From NCBI GenBank assembly GCA_032209605.1, contig JASFXZ010000040.1, positions 434,001 to 498,000 on the forward strand: a stretch of DNA of 64,000 nt. Reading direction: 5' to 3'. The position numbers were made by a program, and so were the translations under genes. Under the pieces are notes generated by a model. It did no database searches. It had not been told where the DNA came from and saw nothing but the letters and a program-made list of their open reading frames with translations. This document shows, one piece after another, positions 9,411 through 22,398 of this stretch. Position 1 is the stretch's first letter. Every line of letters begins with the position of its first letter. Source of the stretch: Mactromeris polynyma (lineage: Eukaryota; Mollusca; Bivalvia; Venerida; Mactridae).

Positions 9411-12400
9411 CTATAAACTGAGCACCAATCTTATTGAACTAATGTTCATAGAAACTGAAACAGAACAAACATCACCTAATATTTACCTCATGACATAACA
9501 AAATTATGTCTTAACACAAGAGACTGTGTCATTGATGAAGCGTCTGAAATCATGACTTAACTGTAGGTGCTAATGGGAGATTTGTATAAATGTTAGAGCA
9601 AAGCTAATTTTACCACCATTGAGGGTGTGATTAGGACTACATGTATTGCTATGTTTATAGAGTGTCACTTTAGATTAACAAGCTTCATTAAAATCGAATT
9701 TGTGGAAGTTTCTACACATGGTATTAAATATGTTATTCATCATAACTAACAACAAAATGTCTTGGATTTAACAAATAGTTAACCATTTTATCTATGAAAG
9801 AGATACTGTCTATTATTTTCGATGATAGTTACGTGCTGTATGATGCATTACCTGTTTAACTGTATTTCTTTGAAGTCACTGTCATACTTACTCTGTTTTT
9901 ACATGTATCCTAAATGTAACTAATAGGAGACAAAAAAACACACATTTCTCCGTACTAAATATGTAACCAAACTTGAATACCCTCTCTTTACTAATACACA
10001 TTTAGTGAAATATATTGCAACATTTTGTTTGTTTGGTAATTTATGTGCTTTAATAATATTTTCATTTGTACATTGATGGAAAGTATTTATTCATAACTAT
10101 GTTAATATTTGCATGTATGCTCATGAGCAATATTGTCTTTTGTAATACATATCTATCTACATGTATGTAAGCTTGTTTGTATCATGTCAAATTTTAGCAG
10201 TACCTTAGCTGTGCAAGCCGTCAGAAGGAATACCATTAAACAACTACTGACTCACTAGGTTTTGGAAATATTGTGACAAGATTACTGATCACTATATACT
10301 GCCCTCCAAAAGCTCCATCACACTTTGACAATGTTCCATTGCAATTAATGTATTTTCATATTTTTCACATGCAATAAATAAAACATTCTTTTTAACACAG
10401 CAATAATTTTCTGTAGAAGTATTTATAAATTTGTACTGAAACAAATTATCTTGTTTTCTGTGTCAGATCAATCAGTTACACACATATTGGTTTCGGATGC
10501 AGGTCGTTTGATGCTGCTGCCGAGAGGTGCAAATTGTTAATTCTTAACTATCCATCACAGAAGTGGGATGAATAATTTTACTACATGTTCATACATGTTT
10601 TATTTGAATTTCTGTAAGAAAAAGTAACGAAATTCAAAATATTCAAGTGTGAAAAAACTTTTGGATGGCAGTGTATATATCAAGTAATGGGCACATACTA
10701 CTGAAACTGCTTCTTTACAAAACAGTAATGCTTGTTTCACAGTTACTCCTCGATGCAGATGTACCCTGCATAATTCAATAAACAAATGCAACAATTGAAG
10801 TTTGATAGTCCAATTTTATTAAGTTTCTGTAACTGAATTTCAAACATAAAATTCTAGCATATATGATGCATGGAATATGTGATAAGCAGTTATAACCAAT
10901 CAGGAAACTGAAATTTTGACTCCCTTTTCTATGTTTAAACTTTATATACAAGTGAAAAGGCATGCCATAACATATGTCTTTTTTTTTTTAAACCAACATA
11001 TCTGTTTCGGCGCATTCTTAAGAGACTTAAGCTTAGTTCAAAGCATCAACACTTTCTCTGAGCTCAGTAACACCATATTAGTAGATCTCAATACGCAGAA
11101 AATGTTTTATCGTTTATTTTCCATCCAAATCCTTAAATTCTCTTTCAGAATGAAGTTCACAAACCAGAGTCAAAATCACAGATTCACAATCAAAGCACGA
11201 GTGAACAAAAAGTAACAGGGTATAGTTATACAAGCAGAAATCAATATCATCTTAAAATAACAAATGAAACATGAATTTTAGGGCCTCACACTGTGAGATG
11301 CAGAAAACATAGCGAGGCTACACAAAAAGATAATCACCAACAAGCAAAATGTGACATGTCCATTCTTGTGAGTATATGCATTGCAATATGCTGGGAGTCC
11401 TAGGCAGAAACAAAATGCCTACATTTGTTTGCATTCATTTGGAGTTCTATCAGGGAAATGATCACAATTTCTAAAAAAATGATAAAAGAGTTAAGTGAAA
11501 GTCTTCATTTTAATGTTGCATTTCAAAAACTTAAAAGCACATTGTTTTTCGTTCAAGGGAATAAGATTCCGATTTTTATTGTTACCTAATAATTACTAAT
11601 AAATTAAACATGTGTTAGTTTCATTAACTGAATAGCAGTACAAGAGTTTTTCAAAATATCCACCATTTAACAATAATAAATATTTGTCCTTTAACAGGGA
11701 CCATCTGAGTTTGAAAACTACTGGACTTGAGCTCAATCACGATATGTTTAGGCAGTAGTGTCTAACACAGCTTAGAGTAAACAAAACAGATTAAGGTCAG
11801 ATGAACATAACAAAAGTACAAAAATAAAGTTTAGCGAGTAAAAAAAAGAGCACTGGACAAAATACCAGTAATTAACAGTAATTGCACAGGAAGAGCCCAA
11901 TGCTTATAAACCATCATAGCTTGAGAATGAAACTGCAGTTCTCAAATGCATCCTTATATTCTCTTGACATATCTTAAATAACTCAAGAGTTGGTGAAGTT
12001 TCTAAAACCACACAAGTACATCAGCACCCAAACATCTTACCCTAGTTACAGAGATGCCCTAAACATTGGATAAAACGCCTCACACAATGAAATACCTTAG
12101 AAATTTCATAAAATACAGAATCATATTAGCTACATGTATGTCATGTTCATTTGAAGCATTCTTATGTGTTTTACATACAAAGAAAAATAAAGATATAACC
12201 TTTGACAACTAAAAAATGATCTGCTATGGTGCTTTAAAAATATAGCCTTTATAGGCAATGTTTAGTTAAAAAAAAAAATGTAATCCACACAAAAGTTGTG
12301 TGGATTTGTTTGAGAGGACACCAAACTATCTGCAGCATTTTATACAGTTCAACAGAAAATTATCCAGTTCATCTAGCAATTCTACTGCATGAAAATGAAT

Positions 12401-13017
12401 ATATACCAATTAGTCAATAACTCAAGAAAGAACAATACTGCAAATATTAAGAACTCAGATGGATGGACATCCGTAACATAAATAAGGGTAAGACAACATT
12501 GGTGTTGCATTAATAATCTTCAATGAAAAAGGGTGAACTAAGCAGAAAATATTTTGTAAGATTGCAAAATAAAATAATCAAAAAATTAATTATGAATTCA
12601 GTCAAATATAAGATAATATCAATCATACAAGGTTAGATTGTTGCCATTTTAATCTGATTTATGTGGGTGTCAGTTGCTTGCGTAGGAGCTGGTTTGTACC
12701 GGTGTGTAACTAAGGAGCACTGGTGAGGTCAACTGACTGCCATATATATCTGTAATACTGTTGAGAAATGGTGAAAAACTCAAAACAAACAAACAAACAT
12801 AGCAATTTCCATCTATAAGTTAGTGAATTAGTACATTGTTGAAATGAAAAAATGAAATAATGCAATAATTTCTGTTTTATAGTATTTTCATCTAACATGA
12901 AATTAACATGAATTATGGAATCGCAAAAAATAAGCAGTATTATCCTACTAATATGACCAAAGCAGATCAGACAAATTTAATTTTTGCTTGCTAGTATGTA
13001 CATTAACATTGACACTA
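9411..13017. other. Non-coding, possible 3' UTR or intergenic
   Basis: AT-rich with only short spurious frames. It contains a perfect 11-bp hairpin (AATCCACACAA / TTGTGTGGATT, 12282-12306) and a (CAAA)4 run near 12785. Part may be a long 3' UTR of the C6orf62 homologue, which I cannot prove. Confidence 0.4.
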
Positions 13018-13949
13018 GAGTCAGTGTACCCGATTTCGCACACATTTGCAATATTCAAGTATATTAACAATTCAAACATAAAAATTCAATGACAGCATTT
13101 ATATCAAATTAAAGAACAAACTCCGTATCTTTAAACAAATGTTTTATACCAGTCATATTTTCTGACGTCATGGAGGAGGGTGCGCTTAAATACTGACACT
13201 GTATGGAGAACATATTCTTCGTATTGGGTACCCGGTTTCGCACACCAAGGTTTTGGATGAAAAATTGTTAACTGTTCTAAATTTGTGATGTTTTAATAAA
13301 AAATTGTTCAAGTACAAGCAAATTAACATTTGAATGCCAAATTATACCATACACTCACTTGTACACATGTAAATGCAACATGTACCATCACAGCAATTGT
13401 GTATTTATACATTTTTTTAAGAAAACATAACATCTTCATAGTAACGTTCTAGATTACATTTTATTTCGAACAATTTGATATGCAATATCCGTTTGTGTCA
13501 TAAAAAAGTAGATTTCTGATATAATTAACTCGGTTAAATATTTTAACAAGAAAAAAGAGATGAATTAAGTCGAGTTTAAATTGACAGTTCTGAGTTGGGA
13601 GAATAAAACCATTTCATTTACGGAAAATGATAGAAAGTTTCCATAATTTGATGAAGAATTTATACTTTTTGATCTACTTTTTCTTCAGCTGTGCTATATT
13701 TTCATGTAATTATATTAGTTAAACACAAGTAAATGGACATTTACCTTCTTACCTACTGACCAATATTTGTTTTGTGTTTGTGGTCGTCTGCTTCCCTTAA
13801 TGCGTTGCATGCATCAAAAGAATACGCGCACGGTCAGCTTTAGAGACAGTAACAAAAAATCTTTGTTTTTATTGGGAATCATTGAGAAAACGTGAGAAAA
13901 CAGCAGGTGTGCGAAGACGCGTCCTGTGCGAAATCGGGTACACTGACTC
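13018..13949. mobile_element. 932-bp non-autonomous DNA transposon with perfect 25-bp TIRs and TA flanks
   Basis: The left end GAGTCAGTGTACCCGATTTC plus GCACA (13018-13042) is matched without mismatch by its reverse complement at 13925-13949. TA lies immediately outside both ends (13016-13017 and 13950-13951). A near-copy of the TIR core (GTACCCGGTTTCGCACACC) recurs internally at 13228-13246. No transposase frame is visible. TA duplication suggests the Tc1/mariner group; a CTAG duplication is equally compatible. Confidence 0.85.
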
Positions 13950-14152
13950 TAGTTAAATAAACAAACTGTTCAGTTGACAAAACTTGTAAGCATTCTTCAG
14001 TAATTAGGTTTAAACTTTAAACGTATCGATTTTGACATACAAGTACTGCTTAGTTGGTTTCTTCCTTATAATAGCTTTGCCTAGCTGTATTTCCTATATA
14101 CATCTCTGTAACCATGCTATTTTAAATCACTTAACAATCAACTTATTAAATC

Positions 14153-17100
14153 TTAAGTATTCAATAATGTCTTAAGTGTTTTATCCATTGTTTCTGTTCC
14201 CCAGCACATTAACTGGTCCTGTGGCAAATACACGCAAACACTGGCCAACTTCAATATTGTAACCATGTTTTTTCTAGTCTGAAATAAATAAGAAGGAATA
14301 AGTTGCTACAGGGAACGCCACATACATAAGACAGTGCCTCCCCACACAGACTTTCAGGAAAACAACAATCCATAAAACATAAGGCACTTGATGAGGTTAA
14401 AGGGTAAATATGTTAGGGATCAGAGGCGCAAGGAATGGCCCAGCAGACCATAAGGAATCAAAAGAATGCAACATTTGGCACTATAATGAATGCTCATGGG
14501 GAGTAAAGTCCCGTAAAGGGAAGTAAGCAGAGCTAGGAATTGATCATTTAACAAGCTTTCTAGAGTGACAATGTTCAGATTACAAATCCTGACATAAGAA
14601 GAATTCTTGTCTTGTCTTCGTAATTCCAGAATTAAGCGTGAGTACTGGTTAAAAATCTGGAGAGATTAATTCTATTTAAAAGAATTAGCTTCACAACTGA
14701 CGTAAAATACAGTAGTTGACACTAAACTAATGGTTATATCAAAATAAGGCCATCCTTAAAAAAGTGTTTGTTTGCAGTTTGCTCAGGGCATCATATATGT
14801 GATGAATATCCTGGGTACCGAAGAAGACCATATCAATGCAATACTCAAAACACTCCACTTACTTGTAAGCTTAGCCTGTCAATAAACAGGAACATGTTCT
14901 GTTCAGGGTTACTGATAATCAATCCAGTGTCCTCCTTCCTTGTAAGCAGATATACAGCTTGCTTTTCAATATCAGTATGCAAAAACTCGAACTCCATCTG
15001 AAATACGACAAATAAAGTCACTGGTGTTGTAAAATCTGACTCCAAAAAACATGGATAATTAAATTGAATCTGAGAGTATACTTCGATTCACAATCGGAGA
15101 ATTGAATCAGAGACGGTATTTCAAATCGCAATAGGAAAATTATCAGAATATTTTCTCTTTCTTTATGTATACACTGATAGACTATACTATTGTGACTTGT
15201 ATATACATCAACGAATATAGTAATATTACATAAGGATACATTTTCAGAATCATTTTGTCAATTATTTGAATTTCAACTCACTCAGAAGTAAACACTGAAA
15301 CATACATTGAACAGTTATAAGAACAGAAATATTTTTAGCACTTAAAATGTAAAACATTCAAACAAATTACAATGAATACAAGTTCATTCTAACAATCAGC
15401 ACTGAAAGTATTGGAAATATTTTACAAAGACATCCTTAGCGACATCAAGTCAAGATTTGTAACATTGATTGTCGCCAACCTGAAACTGTTAACGATGATA
15501 ATTCGATTCAATTCCTTAATTGTTTCATCATTAAGTAAGTAAGTCAAATATTTTGTCTTTTGAAAAAAATATAATACATCTCATGCTGGAAATAAAGTTA
15601 GTCAAGAGTTTTCTCCCTTTGGAAATATGGCAGGTATGAAATGGATACAGACCTAAATCAGAAAACCCATGTGACCACAATAGCATGGCATGCCATGTAA
15701 TTATATCAGATTTCCTGAAACATGTCAGACCCCTTGACATGACTCATATAATTTCATTTGATCGGGTCAAAAAATGGAATATTCTATAATTAACCAACAA
15801 GGAAAAACTTATTGGGTCAGGTAAAGCCTGGCTATTTAACCCTTTAACAAGCACAGTGACTGTAGTAAAATATAATACATGTGTAAATTGTCACCTCTAT
15901 TTTTCTGTAAGGGCCAGCATCTTCCTTCCACTTTGAGAACAAACTACATTCAATCTTGTCAATATCATTTCTGGGCCACAGAAAATAGTCCACATCCGTC
16001 GTACAGCCAACAAGATCCTAAAATTCAATAGATTTAAACAGTGAAGACCTTTTTTCTGTTAGCAGCAACATCTTAAAATGGTATACGATTCGACCGTGCC
16101 AAAATTCGGTTCGGTACGGTATTTAGACATTACCATTAATGCATTTTCTTACCGTAATTCTCATTGGCTGGGCAGTTTCTTGTGAGCCAATAAAACGTTT
16201 TGTTTAGAATGCGTTGGGTATAGTTAGCAAAATGGCTGAACAACTGCACGGTGAAACCTGCGTAAAATTAAAAGACGCCCCAGCCAAATTCAGATCGCCA
16301 GTATGGTAGTATTTTGGTTTGGGGATAAATTTCTACTAACAGCGCTTTCGCCACATGCAAACTATGCTGCACAGATGTTAGCAATAAGGCAGGAAATACT
16401 TCGAACTTGGCAACTCATTTGAAACGCCGTCATTCGATTACGGTCGAGGAATATTGTCTTTTTCAAAATAAACTAGTATGTTGTTTACTTAATTTCACTC
16501 TTCATTTATTGAAAAAGTATTGTATTGAAGAGTATCGTATCGTCTCTTTGTATCGTATTGTTGAAATAGTGTATCTTTACACCTCTAAATTCTAATAGAT
16601 ACATGAATTAAGTAGTTAAATATCAAATGTTTCTCATAGTTACTATAGCAATATAAGACTTAAATAATACTGAAACATACCGAAACATGGCACTTTTTTG
16701 CCAAGACGTCTAAATGATGTTAATATCATTTCCGGTTTATTTATTTACTTTATTTTCCCTACTTGGATAAATGTAATTAGAATACTGAAAACGTTAAGGA
16801 CACAATCATGTTTGTGTGTTATATCCTGTCTCGACTTTGGTACTTAAGTTTTGTTTTAAGTAAAACTGACTTGACCCTACTATGAATGGGAGCTCTAAGA
16901 CAAAATTTTACAACCAATTGTATATAACTAAACATGCATATAATACATACCCTCCTCAATGGTTGCCATCTAGGCCCATGGAACTGCACAATATCTTTAT
17001 CTATCAGTTCTTTTGAACTTTCAATAGAGTATGCTTCATTCTACAAAAATAAACAGCTTTCATTTTATTATAATATATTATATAGATAGATTTATATTAT

Positions 17101-18793
17101 ACACATATAATAACATAATTCAAAAATAATAATCACAAAATGAAGTCAAACAATTATTTAAAACGAGCAAAGAATATGACATCAAGCAGTTGGTTTACTG
17201 ATTATAAAATTACCTTTGCCCCTTCCTTTATACACTCCTCATAGTTGTTAGTCATTACAGGGAGAACCTTTTCCACTTCGAACACCGCAGAGCTCTTTTT
17301 CTGTATAAACAAATATGACTGTGATTAAAAGCATAAATATTATATATAATTATATAAAAACTTTTCTGTAGGTCTATGTTTCATGACAAATGAAGGATTT
17401 CTAATAGCTTTGATTGTATTCTGAATCAGTAAGTAAACATTTTGAAGAAAGTTAACTTAAACTAACAAATATAGGCAGATTTAAACATGCAACTGCAAAC
17501 ACATTCAACAAAGATAAGGCGGATTTCATCATTTGCGTTTCAAAAGATAAAGAATATTTTGAACCAACTCATAATATTTCAGCCCTAGTTCATCATCTTA
17601 ATGCTCTATGTAAATCAAACTCAAAGACATAAAATGTTGTGCAACCCCTTCCATTTAAATGTTGCCATTCCATTTAACACAGGTGTTAATCAGGTCTGCT
17701 TGGAGCATTCTAACTTCTAAGGTACACATTATATAAATTGATGCCATCAAAATTGGTCCTGGAAACCAGTCAGTCAGTGAACCAGTTTTTGTTTGCAAAT
17801 CCTTGCATAAAATCGTCTGTCCAGGACATGAGTTATATCTACGCTGTGAAGGACCGATTCACTAAGCAAATCTTTTTCAAACTTTGTCCCGTATAATTGC
17901 AAATCTGAACTTATATATATGTCAAAATTGCTTTGTCAGCAATGTTTACTTTTTAAGGCCAATAATAAAATATTGTTTGTTTCCCCTCCCTCAACGAACC
18001 GTTGAAAATTACCCCTACCGTAAATATTTTATTGAGGTTAGCATAAAATTATTTTTTTCGCCAAAATTGCCGGGTACGAATATTCCCGCGGTACAATAGC
18101 TATTGGGTACGAAAAACTGGAATCACTGGTACCAGTCAGTTGAGTAGCCACATCATCGATAAATCTATGAAGCAGGGATAAATAGATTTTAGCTACAAGT
18201 ATCATATTTTTACTTACCCTAATGAAGACAAATCTATTAAGATACTAAATCTATACAGAACATATATTAAGCTTGTGAGAAAAAAAATTATGAAAAAAAA
18301 TCTGTCCTACCTACCTACCCTGACAGGCTAGGGTCGCGGTAGGGGAAACAAACATATTTTTAATGTCGGCCTAACCAATGAAAATCACATGTCTGTAGTT
18401 TTACTATATGAGAACAGGTGCATGTAAAGTCACTCTGCTGGCAGAATTAGGAACACTATCAATTAACAGGCCATATTCTTAGCAACATCTTGAATGTTTA
18501 TTTCTTTATTGATAATTAAAAGAAATCCAAACAGATCGGAATAATTTGGGGGGAATCAGCAAAAAGTGTACTCTTTATATGCCATATCATCTATTGTTGT
18601 TGCATTTCCCATATAAAGCTAAAAGTGGAATAATCTAGCCCCACAAGGATACTAGATTAGTTACCTTTTCCTTAAAGTGAAATGTCACAAACATTTTGAA
18701 GTCAAAGTGGTCAGCAAGTGATTCTCTCTTTTTCTTTAGCTGATGCCGTAATCGTCTTAGTGCAGAACTCTTTCTTACAGACGGATCTCCCAT
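14153..18793 (-). CDS. C6orf62: C6orf62 homologue (DUF4566 family), complete six-exon gene
   Basis: Six minus-strand exons: 18793-18665, 17300-17214, 17040-16951, 16017-15895, 14997-14863 and 14278-14153. They contain 43, 29, 30, 41, 45 and 41 codons plus TAA, giving 229 residues, the length I recall for human C6orf62. Every intron is phase 0 with GT-AG ends. Diagnostic blocks are MGDPSVRK at the start, [63 protein letters not shown] and [10 protein letters not shown]. The start is the ATG at 18793 in a TCAAAAATGG context. The protein is soluble, without signal peptide or membrane segment, and has a basic N-terminal helix. Molecular function is unknown in the family. The human C-terminus (RPYMPE) is replaced by TLKTLLNT. 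Intron 3 holds a BED-finger transposon relic and the last acceptor abuts a dispersed repeat. Nothing indicates that it is broken. Confidence 0.95.
14287..14480 (-). mobile_element. Dispersed repeat (GGAGGCACTG...GGCGTTCTCTGTAGCAAC family), copy a
   Basis: In minus orientation it reads AAGTGCCTTATGTTTTATGG, then a GGAGGCACTGTCTTATGTATG-like block, then GGCGTTCCCTGTAGCAACTT. The same order occurs at 32376-32500, 57516-57800 and 63730-64000. Its pyrimidine-rich end lies directly before the acceptor of the last C6orf62 exon. Class unknown. Confidence 0.65.
16080..16600 (+). mobile_element. hAT-type transposon relic with BED zinc finger (in intron 3 of C6orf62 homologue)
   Basis: After an ATG-led stretch ([20 protein letters not shown], 16231 on) that is broken by stop codons, a shifted frame gives [20 protein letters not shown] and then [12 protein letters not shown], with Cx2C at 16356-16367 and H/H at 16415 and 16431. 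This is the BED finger found at the N-terminus of hAT and ZBED transposases. The flanks carry TACGATTCGACC and TATCGTATCG words reminiscent of hAT subterminal sequence. No DDE or dimerisation domain remains. Element limits are approximate. Confidence 0.65.
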
Positions 18794-19090
18794 TTTTGAG
18801 ACTTAGTTAAGACAGCAATTGAGATGACAAGTTTACTAACAGTGACAAATTTCAAGTGACAAATTATATACAATACATAACAGTGAGTCTACAGTTGATA
18901 ATTAAACTACATATTTACAATTATCTGAGCAATTTTCAATCTGTCTTTAATTGTGTCACAGCCATCTCTACATTTGTTAACTTTTAACAACAGAACGACT
19001 CAAAACAATTTTTCAAAGGGAGGCAATCACAAAAACGGCCAATATGTGCCAAAAGAATGTTCGTTAGGTGAAGGTTGAAAACGATTCTGG

Positions 19091-19226
19091 AGTCCGCCAT
19101 TTTTCACTGATTTCACTTTTTGATGTTTTACTATTTAACGTCATTTTAGCAAATTCAAATGTCCAATTTAGCCCAAAAAATGGGACAGCCGTCGGGAAAA
19201 ATCGTCCAGAAGCTCAACCGGAAGTT
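19091..19226 (-). promoter_or_regulatory. Candidate promoter of the C6orf62 homologue (YY1-like and ETS-like sites)
   Basis: About 300-430 bp upstream of the start codon lie GTCCGCCATTTTT (19092-19104), the reverse of the YY1 core AAAATGGCGGAC, and CAACCGGAAGTTG (19215-19227), a typical ETS site. Such pairs are common in housekeeping promoters, which would fit a broadly expressed gene. No TATA box stands out. This is position plus motif inference only. Confidence 0.35.
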
Positions 19227-19419
19227 GACAAAGTGATTCCGGAGCGGTGTATCGATAAAGTTATCACATTGTAATAATTGCTTTATTACGGGTTACAGAG
19301 TTATAGTGGGCTAACTTTCTGTTGCAACGATAATTTAATGATTGTAATTATGTATGATCTTATCATTCACGCTTTGATTTTTTTAGTACAGAAATTGTGC
19401 TCGAAAAAGCAGGGCCGGT

Positions 19420-22150
19420 TACAGGATTTATGGTTGGGGCGTAAATTAAATATCACCAGACACGTCGCGCAACACTGACAGGAACGTTTCAAATGGTACA
19501 AAATTATCCACTGACAATCGCGCATCTGATAATCCAGGTCATCAAGCTGTCAGAAAGGACAACAATAGAAACATTCCAGTTTATATCAATGGTTCTCGGG
19601 ACACAGAATTTCGGCCTGCTGCAAACGTTAACGACACCTATCAGAAGGTGAACGACGAGCCGGTATTTTATTCTGTGGAGACTTAAATTAACTACATACT
19701 TATAACTCCAATACAGTTAAGAATGGTGAATTTTTGAAAACTGAAAACATGCATTCATTATTTGTCAATATGATTCACACCTGTAACGCTCATGTTATCA
19801 ACACCACTGGTTGTTCGCATACATTTATACCGACAAAAAAAAGTTCTAGATTATTGCATTATTGATTCTGTTAGTATAAACATATTGTTATGAGTGATTC
19901 TATAGTTTATGATAACATATGTCACGTGCCCGATCACTGTCCGCTAGTAGTCAATTTATCATTGAATGTTTCCAGAGTAAATGTACCAAACACACCTCAC
20001 GTTGTGTGGACGCACTGTACACCGGAACATGTCGAAAACTACCACTTGGAGCTAGAACGCATATTTTTAATATCCGAAGGCGTATACGTTTCTGCTTCCT
20101 CATTCACAAACATGTACTCGTGCGTAATTTTTTTTGTCTCATTGAATATGCTCTACTTAACGTCTTTTGCTGCGATATAAACCGTATTATTTTGTTACTT
20201 ACTTTAAATATGCAAACTCATTCTAACAAAATATAGCTATTTAATCGGTTAACTTGACCAGAACTAACCAAATTCTAATTATACAATAACAACAATAAAT
20301 GTCATAACCCCATGTTGTAACATGTGTACCTGGGTGTAGTAAATATATGTTCTGATCTGTTCTGTTAAATCACTAAATTGACCACTTTGATAACAATACC
20401 GCAACGACCTATGGTATTGAGTATCTAGCAAAGCATTTTATAGAATGTAATCATTTTTCGCCTACAAAGCATTTACCAATATATAAGTACAATAAGCACG
20501 CTAAACCATATTGGACAAACAACGTGCGAACAGTGCATGCTGAACAACGGCGACTCCGTAATGCTTGGGTAAATCAGGACAGGCCACGAGGCACTACGTT
20601 TGAATCTGTTCGTGATTATAAAGCTGCGAAGAGCGATTTTTGAGACTTCTCAAACTGAAAAACGGATATATCAAGAACTTAATAGCTCCGCCGAATGCAA
20701 TACGCGATTATTTTGGAGTCTTGTCAATCGCAAAATGTGTACGCGTCTTGTTCAGTTGGTCAACGAGAACGATTCTGTCACTGATAAGCAAGTGCTAATT
20801 GCAAACGAGTACTATGCATCTCAATTTATTCCGAAATCACTTGCTGAGTACGATTCTAAGTTTTTCCATCAGGTTGAGCAGTTCTTAAAAGACTATAATT
20901 ATGACTTAAACTGCAACGATCAATTTGATATTGATGAACAAATTTTACTAGATGGTCTGTATAAAGCTGGTAAAAAGCTAACATCCGGTAAAGCTCCTGG
21001 AAGTGATAAGATTGTCAATGAACACCAGTTATTATTTGGAGGTCCGACACTATTACATTACCTGCAATGTTTACTTAATGCAATGCTATTCAACCATTAC
21101 ACGCCAAATATGTTCAGGAATGGTCTTTAACGTTATACCTATTCTAAAGGATGGTAAAGCAAAACAGTCTACTGTTACTGAAGGTTATCGTCTGGAGACC
21201 CTGCTATCTGTTATTCATAAGATGTTTGAGTCGATAATCAAAGATATGCTAGATAAAATGGTCATTAATGAAAACGTGTGTTTTCCGAATGAGCAACAAA
21301 ATGGATATCAGCAGCACTTAGGATCTGTTACAGCTTCATATAGCATCCAATAAACTATCTGGAATAACAGAGAATTGGGTAATGATAATTTTGTTGTGTT
21401 CATGTGTTTCCGCCTTCGATTGTGTCTGGCACAGTGTATAACTTGCACAATAATTTACACGTTATACCTGGCATATACAGTACTTTAGAAAGATATGGTA
21501 TTTTACATCATATTACAAACTACTGTAATAATGGTTCACTTCCATTCATGCATGGCAAGGAATTGTACGAAATAGAATGTGTAGTTAACACAAAGCGGGG
21601 TTAGTTTCTAGAATGTCTCATCACACCAAGACTTCAGTAAATTTGTGAGACTTCACTGTTCATATTTAGTTGCAAGTTTGAGGAGAATACCAAAGGAAAC
21701 ATGTTCAAATGCCGATAAATATGTTGTTGCAAAACTATGGACACATGTTCAATATGAAAAAGTGACATGCAATGTGTGCCTTGAGGAAAGAGATGACTTA
21801 TACAAACACATTATGTTGAAGTGCAGTTTCCTCATGCATCTAAGACAAGCATTTGTGTTGATATTATGAGACATTTCTCGACAATATATCGTCAAGATAT
21901 TTTCAATCAATGAATATGACCTTTATCTCACATTGTTAGGTGCAGTAGACATTTTCACACCTGGAAGTGTAACAAATGCTGATTATGAAGAATTTCAATG
22001 TAAATCATGCTAGTTTCATGCCCTAATGGTAGGAACGCATAACTGGATGTCCATTAAATGAGTTTCCCTGTGTGACTGTCAAACTTCAAGCTGTAAAACA
22101 CCTTACATTTCGTTTTCGCGTAAGATGGTTTGCAAAGCTTGTGAACTTTG
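19420..22150 (+). pseudogene. Decayed non-LTR retrotransposon (LINE), endonuclease and reverse transcriptase fragments
   Basis: Pieces on the plus strand, in several frames, appear in LINE order. 19490-19690 is a possible end of an upstream polyprotein region (NIPVYINGSRDTEF). 19750-19990 is the end of an apurinic-type endonuclease with the DHCPL motif. 20470-20640 is the linker (AKPYWTNNVRTVHAEQRRLR). 20640-21125 is the reverse transcriptase start (SGKAPGSDK). 21120-21350 continues it in another frame (NVIPILKDGK, SVIHKMFESI). A motif-A-like stretch AFDCVWHS is at about 21415-21440, and the C-terminal knuckle CNVC...H...C is near 21765-21825. Frameshifts and stops interrupt it, and the catalytic YADD region is missing. 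It is an old, inactive copy. Confidence 0.8.
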
Positions 22151-22398
22151 ATTATTTCATATGTACATACACCCGCAAATTACTTGATATTTGTTTGTAC
22201 TAATCATGTTGTGTTCATATTTCAATTTATTTCATCCTATCATTATTATGTACATGTAATACTATGCAATTTAAATATGTATAATCCGATAAATGATCGG
22301 GAAATAAAGAGTATAAAAAGAGTATATACGATGCCTGTGCACGCCATGTTCACCATTTAAATTGAAACGGAACTTAAAGTATTGCTATGTGAATACTC

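Noticed and set aside
19068..19274. 68-codon plus-strand frame in the C6orf62 upstream region
   Set aside because: Starts with GTG, has no recognised domain and overlaps the probable promoter.
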